64,000 bases of DNA from Noviherbaspirillum malthae (GTDB lineage: Bacteria; Pseudomonadota; Gammaproteobacteria; Burkholderiales; Burkholderiaceae_D). The stretch spans positions 1 to 64,000 of the forward strand of contig NZ_JACYXF010000002.1 in NCBI RefSeq assembly GCF_015352985.1. The letters are read 5' to 3'. Below are positions 8,590-17,302 of the stretch, in pieces. Numbering within the stretch: position 1 is the first letter of the stretch; every line of letters begins with the position of its first letter. The translations under genes were made by a program, and so were the position numbers. The notes under the pieces were generated by a model that was not told where the DNA came from, did not search any database, and saw nothing but the letters and a program-made list of their open reading frames with translations.

Positions 8590-9789
8590 ATGACGAAAAT
8601 CGTCCTACTCGAAAAGATCCATCGCAGTGCAGTCGAACATTTGAACGCAGCCGGATTCACGGACGTAGTGCAGTTGCCGACGGCATTGAAGCCGGATGAA
8701 CTGCAGTCGGCGCTGGCCGACGCCGATGCGGTCGGCATCCGCTCGGCGACGCATATTTCCGCTGATTCGCTGGCGAAACTGCGCGGGCTCAAGGCTATCG
8801 GCTGCTTCTGCATCGGCACCAATCAGGTGGATTTGACCGCGGCGGCGGCCCACGGTATCCCCGTTTTCAATGCGCCTTTCTCCAACACGCGGTCGGTCGC
8901 CGAGCTCGTGATCGCCCAGGCCATCCTCCTGCTGCGCCGCATTCCCGAAAAAAATGCGCGTACGCATCGCGGGCAATGGGACAAGAGCGCGCAGGGCGCT
9001 TATGAAGTACGCAACAAGGTGCTCGGCATCATCGGATACGGCAATATCGGCGCCCAGGTCGGCATCCTGGCTGAAAGCGTCGGTATGCGCGTGGCTTACT
9101 ACGACGTGGAAAGCAAGCTGCCGCTCGGGAACGCCAGGCCGGCGGCCAATATGGAAGACCTTCTGGCCCAGGCCGACGTGGTAACGCTGCATGTCCCCGG
9201 CGGAAAATCGACGGAAAACCTGATGACCGCGGAACGCATTGCAGGCATGAAGCCGACCGCGGTCCTGATCAATGCATCCCGCGGCGGCGTGGTGGATATC
9301 GATGCCCTGAACGAGGCGTTGCGCGAGAAACGTCTGGCCGGTGCCGCGCTGGATGTATTTCCCGCCGAGCCCAAGAACGACAAGGAGGAATTCGTTTCTC
9401 CGCTGCGCGGCCTGGACAACGTCATTCTCACGCCGCATATCGGCGGCAGCACCGAGGAAGCCCAGGAAAATATCGGGCGCGAGGTGGCCGACAAGCTGGT
9501 GCGCTTCCTGCAAGCCGGAACGACGCGCTGGGCGGTCAACTTTCCGGAAATCCGGCATGTGGCCAAGGAAGCGAAGAGCCGCGTGCTGCATGTGCATCGC
9601 AACGAACCCGGCGTGATTGCACGCATGAATGCGGAGTTCGCTGCAGCCGGCCTGAATATCGTCGCCCAGCATCTTCAGACGCGCGGACCGATCGGCTATG
9701 TAATGACCGACGTCGATGATGTCATTCCGAAAAGCCTGCTGCAGAAGCTGTGTTCGGAACCGGCCGCCATACGCTGCGAGCTTGTTTAA
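8590..9789 (+). CDS. serA: D-3-phosphoglycerate dehydrogenase
   Basis: 399 residues. Catalyses NAD-dependent oxidation of 3-phosphoglycerate, the first step of serine synthesis. Rossmann motif GYGNIG at 149-154; catalytic triad of the D-2-hydroxyacid dehydrogenase family visible as R231 (NASRGG), E260 (FPAEP) and H283 (TPHIGGS). A short ACT domain (about 330-399, starting at RVLHVHRNEPGV) is expected to bind serine for feedback inhibition. Length and domain order match the E. coli-type enzyme (410). No other serine pathway gene is next to it. Start ATG at 8590 follows an AAGGATAG site. Confidence 0.92.
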   Translation: MTKIVLLEKIHRSAVEHLNAAGFTDVVQLPTALKPDELQSALADADAVGIRSATHISADSLAKLRGLKAIGCFCIGTNQVDLTAAAAHGIPVFNAPFSNTRSVAELVIAQAILLLRRIPEKNARTHRGQWDKSAQGAYEVRNKVLGIIGYGNIGAQVGILAESVGMRVAYYDVESKLPLGNARPAANMEDLLAQADVVTLHVPGGKSTENLMTAERIAGMKPTAVLINASRGGVVDIDALNEALREKRLAGAALDVFPAEPKNDKEEFVSPLRGLDNVILTPHIGGSTEEAQENIGREVADKLVRFLQAGTTRWAVNFPEIRHVAKEAKSRVLHVHRNEPGVIARMNAEFAAAGLNIVAQHLQTRGPIGYVMTDVDDVIPKSLLQKLCSEPAAIRCELV

Positions 9790-9820
9790 CGCGGTACCGG
9801 TCAGACGCCGGATATAGAAC

Positions 9821-9853
9821 CGGGAAGCCGCCGCATGATGCGGTCGCTTCCCG
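9821..9853. terminator. Hairpin between convergent serA and spoVR
   Basis: An interrupted inverted repeat, CGGGAAGC / GCTTCCCG outside and CCGC / GCGG inside, in the 91 bp between two convergent genes. It has no T run on either side, so termination is plausible but not certain. Confidence 0.5.
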
Positions 9854-9880
9854 TCAGCATCTTTCGCTCAGTGCGCAGAT

Positions 9881-11281
9881 TCAGACACGCTTGCTGGTCA
9901 CCACGCGCGCCTCGCCGCGATCTCCCACGGTATGCAAGGTGACCGGGCGCCGCCAAACCCGGCCGATATATTCCAGCACGCGTTCAGCGCGGCCCAGATC
10001 GACACCGCGGCCATCGGTCTGATGATCATGGATCAGCTGCAGGCTGCCGTCGACATGCATGTTGTTGGCGGCGATGCGGGGCGCGCCGAAATTGAATTTC
10101 GGTGCGAGGATGGCCTCATGCACCGCGTGCACGTCATTGTCGGAAATGCGGATGTCGCCGTCGTTGCGCGCTTCATAGACGAACAATTCCAGCTTCTGTA
10201 TCAAGTCCTTGGTCAGATAGTTGCGCACGAAGCTGAAGTCGTCTTCCTCCTTCATGATGCGCCGTGCATTGTCGAGACCGTGCTTTTCGACGATGTCTTC
10301 CCACATCGAAAAACCGAGGTGGTAGGGATTCACCGCAAGCGCAAGCTGCCGCTCGGCCGCATAGGGACGCACCACATCCGAATGGGCCTTGATTGCTGAC
10401 AGATACAAGTCATGCGGCAGGAAATCCGCTTCGCGCAGCAGTCGTGCATGCCAGTAGGACGCCCACCCTTCATTCATGATCTGGCAGGCGAAGACCGGAT
10501 AGAAATAGAAAGACTCTTCGCGGACCGCAAGGAAGATATCGCGTTCCCAGCCTTCAAGGTCGGGAGCATAGTTCGCAATGAACCACAACAAATCGTATTC
10601 CGGCTGGGGCGGAATGGTCGGTCGCTTTGCATGGTCATGGTGGTCAACATGCATTTTCTCGCCAGGAAGGCTCTTGAAGCGCTTCTGGAAGGCATCAAGC
10701 TGCGGCTCGGGTGCATGGGCAGCATGCTGCGTCGGATAGAGCGGCCGGTGCAGTTCGCGGTTGACGTCGATATGCGGCTCGAGCGCCAGCGCCGCATCCA
10801 GCACGGACTCGACCCGTTCCTGGCCGTATTCCTGGATCGCGGTCTCGATCCGGTGTGCCCGCGCAGCGGCCTGTTCAAGAATGTGGCCGCCCGCCATTTC
10901 CATGAACTTGGCGAACAGGTAATTGTTTTTCGAGAAATCGGCATGGCCCAGCACGTGCGCGGTCACTAGGGTATTCTCGGGCAGCGTATTGCCGTTGACC
11001 AGGTAGGCGCGGCAGGGGTCGCCGGGAAACATCACTTCAAAAATCCGCGAATGGCCCATGCCTTGCCGTATCAGCTGATGGATATAGCGGATGCCGAACG
11101 ACCAGTGATGCATGCGCACCGGAAGTCCATATACCGCGATTTCCATCATGAAGTTGTTCGGCACCAGCTCGAAATCGACCGGGTAGTAGTCAAGTCCGAG
11201 CTTGCGCGCGAGGTCCTCGATCTGCGATGAATACTGCTTCAACGCCTCGATCGTTTCCGGCGAATTGGTGGTTGTGCACAT
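9881..11281 (-). CDS. SpoVR family protein (YcgB)
   Basis: 466 residues, close in length to E. coli YcgB (about 510) and to other SpoVR proteins. The conserved family features are visible: IEDLARKLGLDYYPVDFELV near the N terminus, MHHWSFG, the ILEQAAARAHRIE segment and the NEGWASYWHARL block. Biochemical function of SpoVR is unknown; in enterobacteria the gene is co-regulated with yeaG/yeaH. Here it is the last gene of the minus-strand unit prkA-yeaH-spoVR, 11 bp after yeaH, which agrees with the common three-gene stress module. Predicted cytoplasmic, no signal peptide. Confidence 0.93.
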   Translation of the reverse strand: MCTTTNSPETIEALKQYSSQIEDLARKLGLDYYPVDFELVPNNFMMEIAVYGLPVRMHHWSFGIRYIHQLIRQGMGHSRIFEVMFPGDPCRAYLVNGNTLPENTLVTAHVLGHADFSKNNYLFAKFMEMAGGHILEQAAARAHRIETAIQEYGQERVESVLDAALALEPHIDVNRELHRPLYPTQHAAHAPEPQLDAFQKRFKSLPGEKMHVDHHDHAKRPTIPPQPEYDLLWFIANYAPDLEGWERDIFLAVREESFYFYPVFACQIMNEGWASYWHARLLREADFLPHDLYLSAIKAHSDVVRPYAAERQLALAVNPYHLGFSMWEDIVEKHGLDNARRIMKEEDDFSFVRNYLTKDLIQKLELFVYEARNDGDIRISDNDVHAVHEAILAPKFNFGAPRIAANNMHVDGSLQLIHDHQTDGRGVDLGRAERVLEYIGRVWRRPVTLHTVGDRGEARVVTSKRV

Positions 11282-11292
11282 TGAACCAGTCC

Positions 11293-12450
11293 TTATTCGG
11301 ATTCCTGCTGCACGAAGAACTTGCGGATGGCTTTCCAGACGTCTTCATGGCGAGTGAGAATGCTGCTGCCGATCGGGGCTCCGGTACGTTCGATTTCGCC
11401 GCAAAGCATCTTCATCTCGGTTTCGCTGGTGCGCGGCGAACCAGGCACGGTTTCCACATAGCCGACATAGTTGAGCAGGCGGCTCAGCTTTCCGAGATAC
11501 TCAGTGGCCGCGGCGCGGTCCTCGGTGAAATTCTCGCCGTCGGATGCATAGAACAGATAGCCGTTGTACTGCGACGGATCGTACTCGCTCTCGATCAGCT
11601 CCAGCGCCATCTTGAACGCCGTCGAAGCGCCGGTGCCGCCGGTGCCGGTCACGTTGAAGAACTCGCTTTCAGTGAATTCCCATGCCTGGGTGGTATGGGC
11701 AATGAAGCGCGTCTCCACCTTCCCGTAGCGGCGGCGGATGCCTTGCAGCACGAAGAAGAAAAAGCTCTTCGCCAGCTTGCGCTCCGCATCGGTCATGCTG
11801 GCCGACACATCGAGGGCAAAGATGACCACCGCATTGGTGGCCGGCTTGCGCCGGTGCACCAGTTGCTTGAAGCGCAGATCCTCGTTGGTGAAGGGCACCG
11901 GGTTTTCCTGCGTGGCGCGCCGCTTCACCGCTTCCTTCACGGTGCGGCGGCGATCCAGGCGCGCGCGGGCGCCATGCTTGTCCCAACCCTCGCGCACGTA
12001 CTCGTCGTCGGTGACGGCGGTATTGCGCTTGGGCTGGAGATCGGGCAGCTGCAGTTCTTCCCATAGCCAGTCGATGATGTCATCGACCTTGAATTCAAGC
12101 ATCAGCTTGACTTCGCCTTCGCCGTTGCCGCCTTCACCTTCGTCGCCGCCCATGTCGGGCTGTGCCTGGCGCAGGATGTCGCCAGGCTTGCCCTGTCCCT
12201 GGCCGGCGCTGGAGTGCGACTGCGATGGCGACTCGGACAGGCGGAAGCGGGCATGTTCCAGCATCTTCACCGGCACCTGCACCGTCCTGTCCTGCGAGCC
12301 GGTAATGACATCCGGCCCGGCCACCAGGTTGGGAAGGTTCTGCTGCACCGCCTCGCGGACCTTCTCGTTGTGACGGAGCCAGTCGCGCGAGCCCCTGGAG
12401 AACAGGTCGTACCAGGGAGTCTCAGCAGAGATCGAAATGAGTTGAGTCAT
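11293..12450 (-). CDS. yeaH: YeaH/DUF444 family protein with VWA domain
   Basis: 385 residues, somewhat shorter than E. coli YeaH (427). The C-terminal half is a von Willebrand A-like domain with the metal-ion site DVSAS at 214-218 followed by a TGGTGAS stretch; the middle carries a Gly/Asp/Glu-rich linker (about 80-113). DUF444 proteins are always found with the PrkA kinase and probably act as its partner or substrate; no enzymatic activity is established. It lies 22 bp downstream of prkA and 10 bp upstream of spoVR, so one transcript is likely. Confidence 0.93.
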   Translation of the reverse strand: MTQLISISAETPWYDLFSRGSRDWLRHNEKVREAVQQNLPNLVAGPDVITGSQDRTVQVPVKMLEHARFRLSESPSQSHSSAGQGQGKPGDILRQAQPDMGGDEGEGGNGEGEVKLMLEFKVDDIIDWLWEELQLPDLQPKRNTAVTDDEYVREGWDKHGARARLDRRRTVKEAVKRRATQENPVPFTNEDLRFKQLVHRRKPATNAVVIFALDVSASMTDAERKLAKSFFFFVLQGIRRRYGKVETRFIAHTTQAWEFTESEFFNVTGTGGTGASTAFKMALELIESEYDPSQYNGYLFYASDGENFTEDRAAATEYLGKLSRLLNYVGYVETVPGSPRTSETEMKMLCGEIERTGAPIGSSILTRHEDVWKAIRKFFVQQESE

Positions 12451-12472
12451 AGGTTGCCCTTATGTGCAAGGA

Positions 12473-14422
12473 TTACTCCTGCGCCATCAGCGTGGTTACA
12501 TAGTTGAGCGCCTCGCGTGCGCTGTGGCTGTCGTAACCGTATTCCTCGACGAGCCGCTTTTCGACCACCGAGATTTTCTGGCGCACTTCCTCGTCGGGAC
12601 GGGTGGTGGAGCTGACCAGCCTCAGCACGTCGCGGCGCTGCTCGAACAGATATTGCTGGACCGCGTTATGCAGCTGGGCATGGCTGTCGAGCGTGAATTT
12701 CTCGCCGCGCTTGTAAGCGCCCATGGCCTTGCGCACCACTTCCTGACGGAAGGACTGTTTGCCCGAGTCCGAAATATGGATCTTTTCCTCGACCGCGCGC
12801 AGGAAGCGCTCGTCGGGCTTGCGCTCCTCGTTGGTGATCGGATCCTTGATGTGCCGGTTGTCCAGCGTTGCCTCTACCTCGTCGAGATACTTGTCAAGCA
12901 GGTCCTGTGCCTCCTGCTCGAAGGAGACGAAGAGTGCCTTGTGCACATCCTCCTTGACCCAGCGGTTGTAGAAGTCCTTGCGGGCCAGCACCAGGTAATC
13001 GATCCACTTGCGCTTGCGCTTCGGATCGATGCGCGCGTCGTTCTCGATCGAATCCTTCAGCGCCAGCAGCACATCCATCGTGGTGAGGCTCTTCGCATTG
13101 GACTGGATGATCGCGTTCGACAGCGAATTGATGACGAAGCGCGGCGAGATCCCGCCCAGGCCTTCATCCGGCATGCGCTGCTTCAGGCGCTCCGTCTCGG
13201 CATGCGCATAGCCTTCCACCTCTTCATTGGCGTAGAGCCTGACTTTCTTGCCCAGCTCCAGTTCCTTGTCTTCGCCCTCGTGCAGACGGGTAAGGATCGC
13301 AAATACCGCTGCCGCGTGCAGCACATGCGGATCGAGATGCGTTTCGCGGAAGGCCGCTGCCGCAGACGAGATCAGCTTCTTGTAAATCCGGGCCTCGTCC
13401 TTGTAATTGAGCGTATAGGGCACCTGGATGATGACCATGCGGTCGAGCAGCGCCTCGTTCTCGCTCTCCTGCAGGAACTTGCGGAACTCCGCCAAGTTGG
13501 TATGCGCAAGAATGGTTTCATCGAGATAGATCAGCGGGAAGCGCGAGACCTTCACATTCTTTTCCTGCGTCAGCGTCAGCAGAAGATAGAGGAATTCGCG
13601 CTTGACCTTGAGGATCTCGATCATTTCCAGCATGCCGCGGCTTGCCGCATACACTGCACCGGACCAGGACCACGCCCGCGGATCGCCCTCGTCGCCGTAT
13701 TCCGCCACCTTGGACAGGTCGACGGAACCGACCAGGTCGGCGAGATCGGCGGTGGTCGGGTCATGCGGCGCATAGGTGCCGATGCCGACGCGGCCGGCTT
13801 CGGAAATGAAAATGCGCTCGACCGGCATGCGCAGGAAATCGCCCTGGTAATCGTTCTCCAGACGCGTGCGGCAATGCGGACAGACTTCACCCTTGATATC
13901 GACCCCGTAGGTTTCGCGGAATCGCGAACGCAGGGAGTGCGGCACGAGGTGCAAGGGCGACTCATGCACCGGGCATCCCTGAATGGCGTAGATCGCGCCG
14001 GCCTCGGTATGGCTGTATTCCTCCAGGCCTCGCTTGAGCAGGATCACCAGCGTGGACTTGCCGCCGGACGGCGGGCCCAGCAGCAGCAGCAGCCGGCGGC
14101 CCACTTCGGAGCCTGCGGCGGCTGCCTTGAAATAGTCGACCACGCGGTCGATCGATTCATCGACGCCGAACAGTTCCTGGTCGAACAGGCGGCAACGGAA
14201 ATTTCCCTTTTCATCTTCTCCGCCCATCCAGCGGATCATGTCCCACATGTACTGATGCGATGTGCGCGCTGCGCCTTGCGGATCGGCAGTCATGACTCGT
14301 TCGAGGAACTCGGAGAGGGTTCCGGACCAGTAGGTGGCGCGATGGTCCTTGGTGAATGCGATCAGGCTCTTCAGAAGGTCTTCTTGCTGCTCGGTACGAT
14401 TGACTTCACTTTGCGTCGTCAT
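12473..14422 (-). CDS. prkA: PrkA family serine protein kinase (YeaG)
   Basis: 649 residues, matching E. coli YeaG (644). An AAA-like N-terminal part has the Walker A motif GPPSGGKST at 116-124, a CPHC pair at 181-184, and the family's PrkA C-terminal kinase region. PrkA/YeaG proteins phosphorylate serine/threonine and in E. coli are part of nitrogen-starvation and stationary-phase adaptation. I chose the ATG at 14422, which has GGGGAG eight bases upstream, over an ATG 24 bases earlier. It is the first gene of the prkA-yeaH-spoVR unit and is preceded by a sigma-S-like -10 element at 14500-14509. Confidence 0.94.
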   Translation of the reverse strand: MTTQSEVNRTEQQEDLLKSLIAFTKDHRATYWSGTLSEFLERVMTADPQGAARTSHQYMWDMIRWMGGEDEKGNFRCRLFDQELFGVDESIDRVVDYFKAAAAGSEVGRRLLLLLGPPSGGKSTLVILLKRGLEEYSHTEAGAIYAIQGCPVHESPLHLVPHSLRSRFRETYGVDIKGEVCPHCRTRLENDYQGDFLRMPVERIFISEAGRVGIGTYAPHDPTTADLADLVGSVDLSKVAEYGDEGDPRAWSWSGAVYAASRGMLEMIEILKVKREFLYLLLTLTQEKNVKVSRFPLIYLDETILAHTNLAEFRKFLQESENEALLDRMVIIQVPYTLNYKDEARIYKKLISSAAAAFRETHLDPHVLHAAAVFAILTRLHEGEDKELELGKKVRLYANEEVEGYAHAETERLKQRMPDEGLGGISPRFVINSLSNAIIQSNAKSLTTMDVLLALKDSIENDARIDPKRKRKWIDYLVLARKDFYNRWVKEDVHKALFVSFEQEAQDLLDKYLDEVEATLDNRHIKDPITNEERKPDERFLRAVEEKIHISDSGKQSFRQEVVRKAMGAYKRGEKFTLDSHAQLHNAVQQYLFEQRRDVLRLVSSTTRPDEEVRQKISVVEKRLVEEYGYDSHSAREALNYVTTLMAQE

Positions 14423-14499
14423 TGCATGTGCTCCCCGCAGGTTCATCGCATGTTCAGGATGGACACACGATATCGGTTTACGTTTCTGTCGCGCTCTAG

Positions 14500-14509
14500 T
14501 TAAGTATAG
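14500..14509 (-). promoter_or_regulatory. Sigma-S-like -10 element of the prkA operon
   Basis: On the minus strand the sequence reads CTATACTTAA, matching the extended -10 preferred by RpoS. No good -35 is visible, which also fits RpoS promoters. It would place the transcript start about 70 bases before the prkA ATG. E. coli yeaGH is known to be RpoS-dependent; its use here is inferred. Confidence 0.55.
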
Positions 14510-15026
14510 GGCGCGCTGGAAAAATTAAATGATGAGGATCGTCAATGATTTCACATGCATCCGGTGTCCTGCTCATTCGCGGTGCTTGCGCACATAGAGC
14601 GTTGAAGCAAGATACATGCAAGTATGAAGAGGAAACGATTGTGCGTGCATTTCCGCCAAAATTCGCAGCCGGAACGCTGTTGCGGGGCGTATTTCCCTTT
14701 CTCTCGCAGCAACGAAGTGTCTTCTCCGAGGTTTCCGCTTCCTGCGAAGTAAATTTGCGCAAGGCATCGGGAAGTATCGCCAGAATGGAAAAATTTCCTT
14801 TGAAAAAATTACAGGTCATACACGCTTTATCGCCCGATGGCTCATCATTCTTAGTGAGTCCTCGCCAGCGTCAACGATGCAAGGATCGATGCGTTGATTG
14901 ATCGCGCTCAATGGCGATTGGCAGTGTGGCTTTGCTGCTGACAGATTGACGGCTTTCTGCGCAAACGCAGAGGATCGGCGAATGCCGCCGATAAAGTGGA
15001 CGCAAGAAAAAGCGTAAGGGAGCGCA
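14510..15026 (+). other. Intergenic region between prkA and the PRPP synthetase-like gene
   Basis: About 500 bp between divergent genes. Apart from the prkA promoter side and an AAGGGAG ribosome site before 15027, I see no supported gene. An open frame at 14545-14901 has no ribosome site and no recognisable family, and is not called. Confidence 0.4.
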
Positions 15027-15932
15027 ATGATGTCGGTACTGTTTCCGCTGCCGGGAAACGAGATGTTCGCCGCTTCGGTGGCGAAGGCCTTGTCCTGCGA
15101 ACTGGGCGATCTGGAAACCAGGCTTTTCCCGGACGGGGAGTCCTATGTCAGGCTGCTGGCACCCGTCAAGGATCGCGACGTGGCGCTGGTATGCACGCTG
15201 CACAAGCCCGATGACAAGCTCATTCGTCTTTATCTCGCTGCCAGTACGGCCCGCGAACTCGGAGCGCGCCGGATCGGACTGATTGCGCCGTATCTCGCCT
15301 ACATGCGGCAGGATTCGCATTTCAAGCCAGGCGAAGGCGCCGCCTCGCAGCACATGGCCCGGTTCCTCTCGGGTACGTTCGACTGGCTCGTCGCCGTGGA
15401 CCCGCATCTTCATCGTCATCACTCCCTTGATGAAATCTATTCCATACCGTCCAGGGTGGTGCAGTCTGCACCCATGATCGCGGCTTGGATAAGGGAGAAT
15501 GTGACACATCCGGTTGTCATCGGACCCGATGCCGAAAGCGAGCAATGGGCAGCAAAGGTGGCTCGCGCTGTCGGATGCCAGCATGCGATCCTGCAGAAGA
15601 CGCGTTACGGCGACCGCGACGTCGAGGTGACGGCGCCGCAGACCGCCGGATGGGAACACATGACGCCCGTCATCGTCGACGACATCGCCTCCACGGGCAG
15701 AACCATGATCGCGGCCATACAGCATCTGCGTGCGGCCTGCCTGCCTGCACCCGTCTGCATTGCGGTGCACGGCGTATTTGCCGACGGTGCGCTCGATGAC
15801 ATGCGGGCAGCAGGCGCCGGGCGCATTGTCACCTGCAATACCATCACCCATCCCAGCAACGCCATTGCCCTGGAGGAAGCCGTCGCTTCTGCCGCTTCCG
15901 AATTCATGGCGTGTCTTTCTGCTGCGGCATAG
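15027..15932 (+). CDS. Ribose-phosphate diphosphokinase-like protein, class III-type
   Basis: 301 residues with the two phosphoribosyltransferase-fold halves of PRPP synthetases. The PRPP-binding loop VIVDDIASTGRT is at 215-226 and the FPDGE motif at 34-38. Where classical bacterial enzymes have RQDRK plus a regulatory loop, this protein has RQDSHFKPGEG (94-104), and VDPHLHRH replaces VDLHADQ; these versions resemble the archaeal class III enzymes that are not allosterically controlled. It should make PRPP from ribose 5-phosphate and ATP, but is probably a second, accessory copy; the housekeeping prs is not in the window. ATG at 15027 follows AAGGGAG. Related genes in Burkholderiales often sit beside nucleoside or polyhydroxyalkanoate genes. 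Confidence 0.85.
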   Translation: MMSVLFPLPGNEMFAASVAKALSCELGDLETRLFPDGESYVRLLAPVKDRDVALVCTLHKPDDKLIRLYLAASTARELGARRIGLIAPYLAYMRQDSHFKPGEGAASQHMARFLSGTFDWLVAVDPHLHRHHSLDEIYSIPSRVVQSAPMIAAWIRENVTHPVVIGPDAESEQWAAKVARAVGCQHAILQKTRYGDRDVEVTAPQTAGWEHMTPVIVDDIASTGRTMIAAIQHLRAACLPAPVCIAVHGVFADGALDDMRAAGAGRIVTCNTITHPSNAIALEEAVASAASEFMACLSAAA

Positions 15933-16289
15933 CTTTCTGGTTTATCCATCCACGCACAATCAGTCTAGGTGTTTGAATCCCGGCAGCTGCTGCTGCCGGT
16001 TCACCACAGGCTGCACTGCGAGCGCGCGAAGCCGTTGACATTCGGTCGCGTTTTCGGTGCAATGAAGCTGAAGGTGGCTTGCTGGAAATCCTTGCACTTG
16101 GAACAGAGTTTGCATATCCATGTGCATGTACAAATGCAAGGCAAGTCTCCTGTCCATGACTGGCGTGTGGTGTACGACAGTCGGTGGAAGCGTTGGAGCC
16201 GAGCAGGCAGCGGTTGTGCGCAATGGTGGAAATTGTAGATTTTGCCCGCAAGGTCCCATGAAAGATTGCATGCGATAGAGGAGGTATTT
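15933..16289 (+). other. Intergenic region with a hairpin
   Basis: About 350 bp without a supported gene. A perfect 8-bp stem CCGGCAGC / GCTGCCGG with a TGCT loop at 15980-15999 lies 47 bp after the preceding stop and may end that transcript, although no T run follows. Open frames on both strands here overlap each other and lack ribosome sites. Confidence 0.4.
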
Positions 16290-17243
16290 ATGACGATTAC
16301 ACTCGCCCGCTCACATCCAATCTATAACATGAAGGAAGTCGAGAGTGCCCAAGCCAGGGCACGCTCACTAAAATCGCCCGAGCTTGAAGCCTTCTACGAG
16401 AACATGCTCGAACTTGGTGCGGAACGATTCGTGACAACCCCTTCATCCACGGCGGCGCTGGAACCGCTTTACGACGATTGTCCGAATTTCGGTGAAGTGC
16501 TCGACGACCTGAAACGCTATCTCGGGCTGGCCATCGTCGGCGGCGCGGGCTTCAACGTCATGCCGGTGCTGCTGCTGGGCGACCCCGGCGTCGGCAAAAC
16601 CCACTTCGGCAAGAGGCTGGCGGCGGTACTGGGCACCGAGTTCGAGTTCATCAGCATGAATGCCTTGTCCGCAGGTTTCGTGATCACCGGCAGTTCATCC
16701 ACATGGAAAGGCGCCAAGTGCGGCAAGGTGGCGGAGCGGCTGGTGCGCGGAAAATTCGCCAATCCGGTGGTGCTGCTGGATGAAGTCGAAAAGGCGACCG
16801 GCTCCACCCAGTCCGACCCGATGGCTGCTCTTTACCAGCTGCTCGAACCAGAGACGTCGCGGGCTTTTCATGACGAATTCATCGATGTCGATCTCGATGC
16901 GAGCCAGGTATTCTGGGTGCTGACGGCCAACAGCCTCGACGGCATTCCCGAAGCCCTTTTGTCACGCATGGCGGTGTACGATGTGCCTTCCCCGACGCCG
17001 GAACAGTCCGCGGTCATCGCCCAGCGCGTCTATGACGGCTTGCTGAAGGAGCTGCGGCTCAAGAACGTCGACGAAGACTTGCCCGACAATGTACTCGACA
17101 AGCTTTCGGATGTGTCGCCGCGCGAAATGCGCAAGGCGCTGCTTGACGGTCTCGGCTTTGCCGTTGCGGCAGGGCGGTCTTCGCTAGTACCGGAGGATTT
17201 GCGCCTGAAGTCCGACGGCGGCAAGCGCCGGATCGGGTTCTGA
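16290..17243 (+). CDS. Lon-like AAA ATPase without a protease domain
   Basis: 317 residues. Single AAA module: Walker A GDPGVGKT at 97-104, Walker B VLLDEV at 161-166, sensor 1 TAN at 212-214, and a small C-terminal helical domain. The segment between Walker A and B (GSSSTWKGAKCGKVAERLV) resembles the ATPase core of Lon, but neither a Lon substrate-binding domain nor the Ser-Lys protease domain is present; the gene simply stops after the AAA domain. Start at 16290 is fixed by the strong site GAGGAGGT at 16278-16284. It could be a stand-alone remodelling ATPase. A lipoprotein gene starts 60 bp downstream and may be co-transcribed. Substrate unknown. Confidence 0.82.
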   Translation: MTITLARSHPIYNMKEVESAQARARSLKSPELEAFYENMLELGAERFVTTPSSTAALEPLYDDCPNFGEVLDDLKRYLGLAIVGGAGFNVMPVLLLGDPGVGKTHFGKRLAAVLGTEFEFISMNALSAGFVITGSSSTWKGAKCGKVAERLVRGKFANPVVLLDEVEKATGSTQSDPMAALYQLLEPETSRAFHDEFIDVDLDASQVFWVLTANSLDGIPEALLSRMAVYDVPSPTPEQSAVIAQRVYDGLLKELRLKNVDEDLPDNVLDKLSDVSPREMRKALLDGLGFAVAAGRSSLVPEDLRLKSDGGKRRIGF

Positions 17244-17302
17244 TAATGTTTGCTGGTGCCGGTCTGGGGCCTCCGGCGCCGTTCAAAAGGACGTTAGGAA
17301 CA

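Noticed and set aside
14545..14901. 118-residue open frame between prkA and the PRPP synthetase-like gene
   Set aside because: No ribosome site, no family resemblance, composition like non-coding DNA; probably chance.
15960..16000. GTTTGAATCCC resembling a tRNA T-loop
   Set aside because: No acceptor stem, anticodon arm or paired T-stem could be formed around it; the nearby CCGGCAGC hairpin explains the structure.
15969..16238. 89-residue frame before the Lon-like ATPase
   Set aside because: No ribosome site and it overlaps opposite-strand frames of equal quality; unlikely to be real.
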